Below the pieces are notes generated by a model. The model did no database searches, was not told the origin of the DNA, and was given only the letters and a program-made list of their open reading frames with translations. Positions 17,541-24,650 of a stretch of DNA of 38,596 nt are shown here, piece by piece (within the stretch, counting starts at the first letter, position 1; every line of letters begins with the position of its first letter). This stretch comes from an uncultured Hyphomicrobiales bacterium. Its GTDB lineage: Bacteria > Pseudomonadota > Alphaproteobacteria > Rhizobiales > Beijerinckiaceae. The position numbers and the translations under genes were made by a program. The DNA lies in the NCBI GenBank assembly GCA_903824185.1, contig CAIJVU010000050.1, positions 1-38,596 of the forward strand. Reading direction: 5' to 3'.

Positions 17541-18370
17541 ACCGTCATTTTCGAACAAAATTGGCGCGGACTTTATTGGCCTTGCTCTGGCTCGGGACTG
17601 ATGCGGTCCAAGCCAATGAAAGCGATGTGCTGTTCATTTTGATGAAGACCAATCCATTGGTGGCCTTCTCCGCCTTTGATCCGGCCAATGTCGAAGACAA
17701 AAGGGGTGATAGACCCGTCTTTAAAAAACAATTTCTGGACCTCTCAACATTTAATCAGATCGAGGCCTCGCCGACACTTCTATATCATCAACATACATTG
17801 CATGCGGTTGCCCATAATTATAATGGACCCATCAGCCCCTTTGCCAGCATCTCCCGCGCAAGGGCCTATGAGCCGCTCTATGGAAGTGATGAGTTGCGCC
17901 TGAAAAACACCAGCCCCCTGCAGAGAACCGATCACTATGCTCTGAATTCGGGACTGGAATATAGCGAAGGTGATCGTTGGTGGTCCTTCGCCCTCGGCTA
18001 TGATTATGTCCGCAAAAGGGATTTGCAATCCTTGACATGGATCGAAACCCGACAGGCCTTAACGGCACAATATATTATATTCGACCGCCGCTTTTATCCT
18101 TACATTATGGCGGGCTTTTTTGGGATCGATAGCAGTGTGGGGGGGCTCTATACGCGCTTCACGCCCTATATCGCGCTTGAGGATAACTGGCTGGTTGGCC
18201 CTGATTTCCATGTCTACAACGACACCTCAAGCCACAAGATCAAAATCGGCGGATCACTCGCGGGCTTTGGCTATGACGCCTATCAAGGCACTTTCAATGC
18301 AGGCTATCAACGCGATCATAACGGCCATGAAGGCGGCTATCTGTCACTGGGCGTATCACGCCGATTTTGA
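17537..18370 (+). CDS. putative outer-membrane beta-barrel protein, BcsS-like
   Basis: A 277-residue exported protein. The signal peptide spans about residues 1-26 (cleavage after VQA). After that come alternating aromatic and polar stretches typical of beta strands (RWWSFALGYDYV, GGYLSLGVSRRF), and it ends in phenylalanine as outer-membrane barrels do. The second half (TPYIALEDNWLVGP, HKIKIGGSLAGFG) is reminiscent of the BcsS family found near cellulose synthesis genes, but no bcs genes are here, and I give this only as a lead. The GTG start overlaps the radC stop (GTGA), implying translational coupling. It converges on the MocA-like gene with 8 nt between stops. Confidence 0.65.
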   Translation: MNRHFRTKLARTLLALLWLGTDAVQANESDVLFILMKTNPLVAFSAFDPANVEDKRGDRPVFKKQFLDLSTFNQIEASPTLLYHQHTLHAVAHNYNGPISPFASISRARAYEPLYGSDELRLKNTSPLQRTDHYALNSGLEYSEGDRWWSFALGYDYVRKRDLQSLTWIETRQALTAQYIIFDRRFYPYIMAGFFGIDSSVGGLYTRFTPYIALEDNWLVGPDFHVYNDTSSHKIKIGGSLAGFGYDAYQGTFNAGYQRDHNGHEGGYLSLGVSRRF

Positions 18371-18378
18371 TCAGCAGT

Positions 18379-19005
18379 TTATGATCCATCCGTATGGGCT
18401 AAAGGTTGTTGCCGCGCTTGTTGCAAAGCCTCGGGCGTATCAAGATCACACAACAAGGCTTGATCATCACAGGGCCAACACAACACATGTTCTGCATGGG
18501 CTTTCAAAACAGCCCGCGCGCCTTTATCTCCCTGCACCATCATAATCGGTGCAAACAAGCTGCGCCTGATAGCCACCGGATGCGCCCATTCCCCCTTCAC
18601 TACCGGCACCAAAGCCTTGGCCGCGGGCGCCGCAGTGATAGCCTCCAAAATCGCCTTGTAATGCGCGGGCCGAATGAAGGGCATATCGCCCAAAACAATC
18701 ACAGCGCCTTCACAGTTTTCTGGCAGTGCCGCAAGACCGCATGTGAGCGAAGACGCCATGCCGCTTGCATAATCGGGGTTATAGCAGGTTTCAATCGGAG
18801 CCGCTGCCGCGCGCACCTCGTCGGCGCGATAGCCGGTCACCATGAGTAGGGACGAGAAACCGGAGGCGCGCACATGATCCACCACATGCCGGATGACGCT
18901 TTTGCCATTCAGGTCTTCCAATAATTTATGCTGCGCACCCATGCGGCTCGATCGACCAGCGGCCAAAATCAATGCCGCCCAGTTGGGCTGCGATGCACAA
19001 GTCAT
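18379..19005 (-). CDS. mocA: MocA/MobA-like molybdenum cofactor nucleotidyltransferase
   Basis: NTP-transferase of 208 residues with the loop ALILAAGRSSRMGAQHK at 11-27 and VIVLGDMPFIRP, both typical of MocA. MocA attaches CMP to Mo-molybdopterin, giving the MCD cofactor used by xanthine-oxidase-family hydroxylases. This fits the cox-type genes upstream on the same strand. Its start overlaps the stop of the preceding gene by 4 nt. In many alphaproteobacteria the two are one fused protein; here they are separate. Confidence 0.88.
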   Translation of the reverse strand: MTCASQPNWAALILAAGRSSRMGAQHKLLEDLNGKSVIRHVVDHVRASGFSSLLMVTGYRADEVRAAAAPIETCYNPDYASGMASSLTCGLAALPENCEGAVIVLGDMPFIRPAHYKAILEAITAAPAAKALVPVVKGEWAHPVAIRRSLFAPIMMVQGDKGARAVLKAHAEHVLCWPCDDQALLCDLDTPEALQQARQQPLAHTDGS

Positions 19006-20030
19006 GGATCAACCCCAATGGCTGCGCGAGGCAGGCCGCGATGCACCACGTCCATCAACAAGCCGCCATGGCCCATGCGCATAATATCGTCGCGCGTCAC
19101 GGCAATATCAGCCATCAATCGCTGCAAGATCCAGTCAAATCCGTTTTCTTTCGGACTGCGTGCACAACCGGGCGCACCAATCACCGGCACTGCGCGTTTA
19201 TGCTCATCGAACCACGCGCCGAGCAGCAATAAATTACCGGGATCAACCGGCATTCCGAAATGGATAATCTGCCCGCCTGCCTGTTCAAGCGCCATGGGCA
19301 CGACATCACGCCGGTCGGTCATCGCGGAGGCCCCGAAGACAATCAAGAGATCAACCATTGGCCCCATCGCACAAATCGCTGAACGCACAGCCTCCTCGTC
19401 ATGGCGGACAAGGCGATTGGCAACCAACGCGCTGCCACCCACAGCCAAGCGCTTTTGCAAAACCTCTGCGGTTTTACGAACCACACCGGATTTCAAGCCC
19501 GGCAATGTTGTTGCGATCAAGCCGACACGCTTGGGTTTGAACGGGGCAATATGCAAAGGGGGCTGCGCCGCAACAAGCTGGCAGCATTCTGCCAAAGGCT
19601 TTTGGGGCACTGCAAAGGGAATGATCTTGACGGTTGCAACCATCTCCCCCTCTTCCACCACACGCCAATTCGGCAAGGTCGCCACGGTGATCGCTTCGCT
19701 CACCATATTGACGGCATCGATCTGTGCGGGCTCCACGCGCAAGAGACCATGACAGGCTGCAAACAGATTGCTGCGTCCGGTTGCAGGCCCCTCGCGACGG
19801 ATCCCCGCCCCCGTCAAACAGGAGGCCAATTGTTCGGCGGCCTGATCTTCCCCGACATCATCGTGTTCAAGCCGCGCGGTCATCACATGCGTCATGCCAT
19901 GCTCTGCAAGCTTTTCAATATCCTGCGCCGAAATCATCTGCCCCTTTTTGATCTTGTGATCCGGCAAGCGGATGGAATGGGCCGCCACGCCGCCTTCTGC
20001 CTCCGCCAAGGACAATGATGCAAAGATCAT
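19002..20030 (-). CDS. molybdopterin-binding protein (MoaB/MoeA-type fold)
   Basis: A 342-residue protein with an N-terminal MoeA-like segment (MISAQDIEKLAEHGMTHV, DDVGEDQAA) and a C-terminal MoaB/Mog-like domain (RVGLIATTLPGL, LLIVFGASAMTDRRDVVP). It resembles the first half of the alphaproteobacterial fused molybdopterin-binding/NTP-transferase protein, whose second half is the next gene here. It probably presents molybdopterin for cytidylation or Mo insertion. The fold is clear, the exact step is inferred. The start is 11 nt after the stop of the XdhC C-terminal gene. Confidence 0.85.
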   Translation of the reverse strand: MIFASLSLAEAEGGVAAHSIRLPDHKIKKGQMISAQDIEKLAEHGMTHVMTARLEHDDVGEDQAAEQLASCLTGAGIRREGPATGRSNLFAACHGLLRVEPAQIDAVNMVSEAITVATLPNWRVVEEGEMVATVKIIPFAVPQKPLAECCQLVAAQPPLHIAPFKPKRVGLIATTLPGLKSGVVRKTAEVLQKRLAVGGSALVANRLVRHDEEAVRSAICAMGPMVDLLIVFGASAMTDRRDVVPMALEQAGGQIIHFGMPVDPGNLLLLGAWFDEHKRAVPVIGAPGCARSPKENGFDWILQRLMADIAVTRDDIMRMGHGGLLMDVVHRGLPRAAIGVDP

Positions 20031-20041
20031 CCGCTTTTTCC

Positions 20042-20752
20042 CTAACCGCCTTGCTGCGCCAGCCGCTCCGCTTTGGCTGGCAAGCGCAGAGTGGCCGTAA
20101 TTTCCGCCATGATCGACAAAGCGATTTCGGCAGGACTGACGCCCCCGATATTCAGGCCGATGGGCGCATGGATCCTTGCAAGATCAGCCTCCGCGAATCC
20201 GGCCTTTTGCAAGCGCTCGATCCGGCGCGCATGGGTTTTGCGTGAGCCCAGAGCCCCGATATAAAAACACGGGCTTTTAAGCGCCAGCTCCAAGCCGGGA
20301 TCATCGATTTTCGGATCATGCGTCAGGGCGACAAAAGCCGTAAAGGCATCAAGCCCCAAAGCAGGCAAGGCTTGATCCGGCCATTCTGCCACCACGCGCG
20401 TGTCGGGAAAGCGCGTTTCAGAGGCAAAGGCTGTGCGCGGATCCACCACCATCAAATCATATCCCAACAGGCGCGCCATGCCTGCCATGCTCTGGCTGAC
20501 ATGCACGGCACCCAGCACAATGATGCGCAACGGCGGCGCCTGAATGGTGATAAAATATTTTTCACCCTCCCGCTCAACCACCGTACTTTTATTCAACCGG
20601 AAGGCTTGTACGAGTTCCACATGCAAGGGGTCGCGGTCCATATCCGCAAGCGTCAGGAAACGCTGCGTGCCGTCCTTGAGGCGTGTGACCAGCGCGCAAG
20701 GCTGACGTTCGGCGCGGGATTGGTTGAGGCGGGCCAGATAATCGGCTTTCAT
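20042..20752 (-). CDS. XdhC C-terminal (Rossmann) domain protein
   Basis: The 236-residue product carries the XdhC C-terminal domain: a Rossmann-type segment LRIIVLGAVHVSQSMAGMAR at about 75-94, LMVVDPR, ALTHDPKIDDP and the signature GALGSRKTHARR, ending with the GLNIGGVSPAEIALSIMAEI helix. XdhC/CoxF-type proteins bind the molybdenum cofactor, help its sulfuration and insert it into the apo-hydroxylase. The N-terminal CoxI/XdhC domain is in the separate gene upstream, and the ATG at 20752 overlaps that stop by 4 nt (ATGA). The frame runs 20 codons further upstream but without family similarity. Confidence 0.9.
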   Translation of the reverse strand: MKADYLARLNQSRAERQPCALVTRLKDGTQRFLTLADMDRDPLHVELVQAFRLNKSTVVEREGEKYFITIQAPPLRIIVLGAVHVSQSMAGMARLLGYDLMVVDPRTAFASETRFPDTRVVAEWPDQALPALGLDAFTAFVALTHDPKIDDPGLELALKSPCFYIGALGSRKTHARRIERLQKAGFAEADLARIHAPIGLNIGGVSPAEIALSIMAEITATLRLPAKAERLAQQGG

Positions 20753-21078
20753 GACAAGACCTTTTCGACATAGACCGCAATCTTGCCGCCGCAGGACAGG
20801 CCGACCTGCCACGCTGTTTCATCGGCCACACCAAATTCCAACAGACGCGGCTTGCCATCGGCAATCACATCCAGCGCTTCGGTGACAACCGTGCCTTCGA
20901 CACAGCCGCCAGACACCGAGCCCAGAAAGTGCCCCTCCTCGTCAATCACCAGATGCGACCCCACCGGTCGCGGGGCAGAGCCCCAGGTTTCAACCACGGT
21001 CGCAATGGCCACGCCGCGGCCCGCTTGGTGCCATTTTTCGGCTTCGGATAGGATGTCATCGTCACTGGAGAGCGTCAT
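20749..21078 (-). CDS. XdhC/CoxI N-terminal domain protein
   Basis: The 109-residue protein equals the N-terminal domain of XdhC/CoxI, with ATVVETWGSAPRPVGS at 26-41 and the conserved SGGCVEG at 56-62. It would act with the next gene, encoding the Rossmann half, as a two-piece cofactor-insertion chaperone. The 4-nt ATGA overlap suggests equal translation. The 95-bp gap to the coxE stop (21079-21173) contains nothing I recognise. Confidence 0.9.
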   Translation of the reverse strand: MTLSSDDDILSEAEKWHQAGRGVAIATVVETWGSAPRPVGSHLVIDEEGHFLGSVSGGCVEGTVVTEALDVIADGKPRLLEFGVADETAWQVGLSCGGKIAVYVEKVLS

Positions 21079-21173
21079 GAACAGTCCCTTTCTTCACAAG
21101 AGAGGCGTTTATTATACCTGTTTTTCTCAGCATAGGGCTTATTTTCAGATCCCCGTCTCAGCTTTTTGCGCCG

Positions 21174-22376
21174 CTAGGCGACCTGCTGCAACCAATGTCG
21201 GGGATCATGGCTCTTGGAGGGAGGCTGTTCCAGCGCCTCGACCAGATCGCGCATGGCCGCCAGAGAATGGATCGGCCGGAAATCATCCACATGCGGCAAC
21301 ATGGCCCGCACCCCTTGCGCACGCGCCTGAAACCCGTCAAAGCGCAACAAAGGATTGACCCAGATCAGCCGTCGGCAGCTGCGATGCAGGCGCGCCATTT
21401 GCTGTTCAAGCTCCTCGACCCCTTCGCGCTCCAGCCCGTCCGAAAACAAAATCACCACGGCCCCCTGCCCCAGCACACGCCGCGCCCAGTCATGATTGAA
21501 CCTGTGCAGCGCCTGCCCGATGCGTGTACCGCCCGACCAGTCCTCGACCTGTTGGCCGCAGGCCGCCAAAGCCTCGTCGGGATCGCGGCGGCGCAAAGAG
21601 CGCGTGACATTGGTCAGACGCGTTCCGAATAAAAAGGTTTCGACCCTGCGGCGCTTTTCGGTGAGCCCGTGCAAAAATTGCAAAAAGAGCGGCGTATAAT
21701 CGGCCATGGAACCGGAAATATCACATAAAGCGACTATCGGCGGATGCTTTTCCATTGGGGCTCTGAAGGCCAAGGAAATGCCCGCACCGCCCGAGCGCAA
21801 TGTCTGCCGAAAGCTCCGGCGCGGATCAACCAACCGCCCGCGCACGACCTGTTCAAACCGGCGGGATTTCACACGGTCATCGGGCAAGCGCATGCGCGCG
21901 ATCAACAGGCGAGCTTGCGCAATTTGCTCGCTGGTCATTTGCGCAAAATCTCTATTTTGCAGAACTTCGCGTTCCGACACGGTCAAGCGTGCGGATAATT
22001 CGCGCTCTTCTTTGATCTCCTCCTCTTTTTTGGCTTTCGGCAAAAAAGCTTCTGCAACACGCAACGCCCCTGCTTCGGGTTTTTTAGGGGAAGCGTGCGG
22101 ATCAGACGGTGCGCGCGGGGACAGCTGGGCAATCAGCTTGTCCATGAAAGCGCGCTTGCGCCAAAACAAAGAAAAGGCTTGCGAGAAGATCAGGGAATGT
22201 TCTTTTTTCCTGACAAAGGCAGCGTGCAATATCCAATAAAAGTCTTCTTTGGATGAGAAATTTTCCAGTTCCAAAGCGGTCACGGCATCAATCACAGCCC
22301 CCGGCCCCAAGGGAAGACCGGCCATGCGCAAGGCGCGTGCAAAGAAAGTGATATTGTCAGAAAGGCGTCCCGACAC
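21174..22376 (-). CDS. coxE: CoxE-like VWA-domain protein
   Basis: A 400-residue protein with a C-terminal von Willebrand A domain; the MIDAS motif DISGSM begins at Asp219 and is followed by GTRIGQALH and VILFSDGLE. In Oligotropha carboxidovorans CoxE works with the AAA+ ATPase CoxD to build the [CuSMoO2] centre of CO dehydrogenase. In form II clusters the same pair probably matures the Mo site. The start is a GTG 3 nt after the NTF2-like stop, so the two are coupled; ATG 22325 is a possible shorter start. A lysine- and glutamate-rich linker lies at about residues 97-125. Confidence 0.9.
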   Translation of the reverse strand: MSGRLSDNITFFARALRMAGLPLGPGAVIDAVTALELENFSSKEDFYWILHAAFVRKKEHSLIFSQAFSLFWRKRAFMDKLIAQLSPRAPSDPHASPKKPEAGALRVAEAFLPKAKKEEEIKEERELSARLTVSEREVLQNRDFAQMTSEQIAQARLLIARMRLPDDRVKSRRFEQVVRGRLVDPRRSFRQTLRSGGAGISLAFRAPMEKHPPIVALCDISGSMADYTPLFLQFLHGLTEKRRRVETFLFGTRLTNVTRSLRRRDPDEALAACGQQVEDWSGGTRIGQALHRFNHDWARRVLGQGAVVILFSDGLEREGVEELEQQMARLHRSCRRLIWVNPLLRFDGFQARAQGVRAMLPHVDDFRPIHSLAAMRDLVEALEQPPSKSHDPRHWLQQVA

Positions 22377-22379
22377 GAT

Positions 22380-22748
22380 TTAGCGAACCTCGACTGCAAA
22401 AATTTTCTGCACAATCCACCAACGGCCCTCAAGCTTCAACAAATTGAGATAATCGATGAAAAAGCGCGGCGGGATCGCGCATTTCAATTTCACAAAAGCC
22501 GTCACCGGTGATGATTGATCAATCATCAAAATCTCGTCATGGCGAGGCAGATCAAGCGAGAGAGGTGACGGGCGATGCGCGACCGCATGGCACCAGTCTT
22601 CACGCGTGGTGATTTTGATCTGATCACCATCCGCAAAGGTTAAGGCCGATGTCGGATGAAAAGCTGCCTGCAATTTGCCGACATCCCCTTCATAAAGACC
22701 ATCAAGATAAATCTGGATCACCTTTTTGATCGCATCATGATCGGTCAT
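22380..22748 (-). CDS. small NTF2-like fold protein inserted between coxD and coxE
   Basis: A 122-residue cytosolic protein (no signal peptide) with the outline of a nuclear-transport-factor-2/SnoaL-like cone fold: an N-terminal helix IKKVIQIYLDGLYEGD, the segment LQAAFHPTSALTF, and late strands FVKLKCAIPPRFFIDYL and KLEGRWWIVQKIF. It looks closest to the group labelled putative lumazine-binding/SnoaL-like. Such proteins can be enzymes or ligand-binding partners, and the function here is unknown. It lies 38 nt after coxD and 3 nt before coxE, in the middle of the maturation operon. GTG 22754 is an alternative start. Confidence 0.8.
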   Translation of the reverse strand: MTDHDAIKKVIQIYLDGLYEGDVGKLQAAFHPTSALTFADGDQIKITTREDWCHAVAHRPSPLSLDLPRHDEILMIDQSSPVTAFVKLKCAIPPRFFIDYLNLLKLEGRWWIVQKIFAVEVR

Positions 22749-22786
22749 GGGCACACCCTGTTTTTGTTTGGGTCAAGAACGACTGA

Positions 22787-23686
22787 CTATTTGAGACTGT
22801 CGAGAATTTTCTGAATTTCAGAGCCTTGCATTTTCTGGATGTCATCTTGGTATTTCAGCAAGACACCCAGCGTGTCATGGACCACGCGCGGATCAAGTGC
22901 CACGGCATCCATTTCAACAAGAGCCGAAGCCCAATCAAGCGCTTCCGCAACACCGGGAACCTTGAACAAATCCAAGCCCCGCAAGGCCTGCACAAAAGAC
23001 ACGATCTGCTTGGTCAAAGCCTCGGGCGCTTGTGGCGCGCGCGCACGCACAATCGCCAATTCACGATCCGCATCCGGATAATCAACCCAATGATACAAAC
23101 ACCGCCGCTTCAACGCGTCATGAATTTCGCGCGTCCGGTTGGAGGTGAGAATAACAATCGGCGGCTGCGCTGCGCGAATGGTGCCGATCTCGGGCACACT
23201 GACTTGGAAGTCAGAGAGGATTTCCAGCAAAAAGGCTTCAAAGGCATCATCGGTGCGATCAAGCTCGTCGATCAGCAACACCGGCGCACCGGCGGAGGGA
23301 TCACTTTCCAAAGCCTGCAACAAAGGCCGTTTGATCAAATAGCGTTCTGAAAACAAATCATGCTCAAGACGGGCGCGGTCGGTTTGCCCTTCCGCTTCGG
23401 CCAAACGGATCGCCATCATCTGGCCGGCATAATTCCATTCATACACGGCAGAGGCCACATCGAGCCCCTCATAGCATTGCAGGCGGATCAGCTTGCGCCC
23501 CAACATGCTGGCCAATGTCTTGGCGATTTCGGTTTTACCAACCCCCGCCTCGCCCTCCAGCAATAAAGGGCGCTGCATTTTCAAAGCCAAGGAGACAACG
23601 GTTGATAGCGCACGATCGGCCACATATCCCGCGGACAATAGAGCGGCCTGCATCTCGTCAATGGTCGCGGGTATTTTGACACTCAT
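22787..23686 (-). CDS. coxD: CoxD-like MoxR-family AAA+ ATPase
   Basis: A 299-residue AAA+ ATPase with Walker A GEAGVGKT at 45-52, Walker B VLLIDELDR, sensor-1 region PIVILTSNRTREIHDALKRR and the MoxR-like EWNYAGQMMAIR insert. CoxD of O. carboxidovorans is a chaperone-like ATPase needed for maturation of the CODH active site together with CoxE. ATG 23686 has GAGGA about 6 nt upstream; the frame continues 24 codons upstream, toward the terminator hairpin, and that part is not family-like. It is the first gene after a strong terminator, so it depends on read-through or on a local promoter I cannot identify. Confidence 0.93.
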   Translation of the reverse strand: MSVKIPATIDEMQAALLSAGYVADRALSTVVSLALKMQRPLLLEGEAGVGKTEIAKTLASMLGRKLIRLQCYEGLDVASAVYEWNYAGQMMAIRLAEAEGQTDRARLEHDLFSERYLIKRPLLQALESDPSAGAPVLLIDELDRTDDAFEAFLLEILSDFQVSVPEIGTIRAAQPPIVILTSNRTREIHDALKRRCLYHWVDYPDADRELAIVRARAPQAPEALTKQIVSFVQALRGLDLFKVPGVAEALDWASALVEMDAVALDPRVVHDTLGVLLKYQDDIQKMQGSEIQKILDSLK

Positions 23687-23737
23687 CACGCATCCTCGCG
23701 GCAAGCGTCGACGCATTGCCTGACCAGTTGATCGGAT

Positions 23738-23772
23738 AAAAAATCCCTGACATCGCAAGCAATGTCAGGGAT
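23738..23772 (-). terminator. intrinsic terminator after coxM
   Basis: A perfect 11-bp inverted repeat, ATCCCTGACAT (23743-23753) and ATGTCAGGGAT (23762-23772), with an 8-nt loop. On the minus strand it is followed by a run of six T (complement of 23738-23743). It lies 20 nt beyond the coxM stop and separates coxSLM from the coxD accessory genes. Confidence 0.88.
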
Positions 23773-23792
23773 CAACCAAAGAGGTGCAAAAT

Positions 23793-24596
23793 TTATTTGC
23801 CTTGCGCCTTCAACACAGCGCGTTTGGCCATCACGGTCACGAGATTGCCGCGATAATCCGCACTGCCATGAATGTCGCTGATGAAAGAGGTGTGGTCGAC
23901 CGACACACCCTCCAGCGACTTGGCATTGAATTTGGTGTGCAAGGCTGCCTCAAGGGGTGCTGCACGGAAGACGCCGTCATTGCTGGCGCCCGTCACTGCC
24001 ACACGCACATCCGAGCCCTTCTTCGCGACAAACACACCCACCATCGCATAGCGCGAAGCAGGATTGGGGAATTTCGCATAAGCAGCCTTGGACGGCATCG
24101 GGAAAGAGACCTTGGTGATGATTTCACCCTCTTCCAAAGCCGTGGTGAACATGCCTTGGAAATAATCATCCGCAGCGATCTTGCGCTTATTGGTGATGAT
24201 CGTGGCGCCCAAAGCCAGCGCCGCTGCCGGATAGTCAGCCGAAGGGTCATTATTGGCCAGCGATCCACCAATGGTGCCGCGATGGCGCACAGCCGGATCC
24301 CCGATATGGGCAGCAAGATCAGCCAAAGCGGGCAGATGCTCCTGCACAACCGCGGAGCTTGCGACATCGGCATGGCGTGTCATGGCGCCGATGACAATGT
24401 TGCGGCCTTTTTTCTCAATACCCGCAAGACCCGCGACATGACCCAGGTCAATCAGTGCGGAGGGGGACGCAAGGCGCTGCTTCATGGTGGGGATCAGGGT
24501 TTGACCGCCTGCCAGAAGTTTGCTGTCCTCGTGCTTGTGAAGCGCGGATTGCGCCTGCCGAACCGTGCCGGGACGATGATAGGCAAAAGCATACAT
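23793..24596 (-). CDS. coxM: CO dehydrogenase-type medium (FAD) subunit
   Basis: FAD-binding subunit (267 aa) that passes electrons from the 2Fe-2S clusters to an acceptor. The flavin-binding motifs AGGQTLIP at 29-36 and TIGGSLANNDPSADYPA at 108-124 match the CoxM/CutM family. ATG 24596 follows GAGGAG at about 9 nt; the open frame extends 11 codons further, with no family support. It is third in the coxS-coxL-coxM order, typical of form II clusters, and is followed by a terminator. Confidence 0.94.
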   Translation of the reverse strand: MYAFAYHRPGTVRQAQSALHKHEDSKLLAGGQTLIPTMKQRLASPSALIDLGHVAGLAGIEKKGRNIVIGAMTRHADVASSAVVQEHLPALADLAAHIGDPAVRHRGTIGGSLANNDPSADYPAAALALGATIITNKRKIAADDYFQGMFTTALEEGEIITKVSFPMPSKAAYAKFPNPASRYAMVGVFVAKKGSDVRVAVTGASNDGVFRAAPLEAALHTKFNAKSLEGVSVDHTSFISDIHGSADYRGNLVTVMAKRAVLKAQGK

Positions 24597-24650
24597 GGTA
24601 ATGGTCTCCTCAAGAAAAACGATCATCACTTTATAAAAAAGCAGAGGGCC

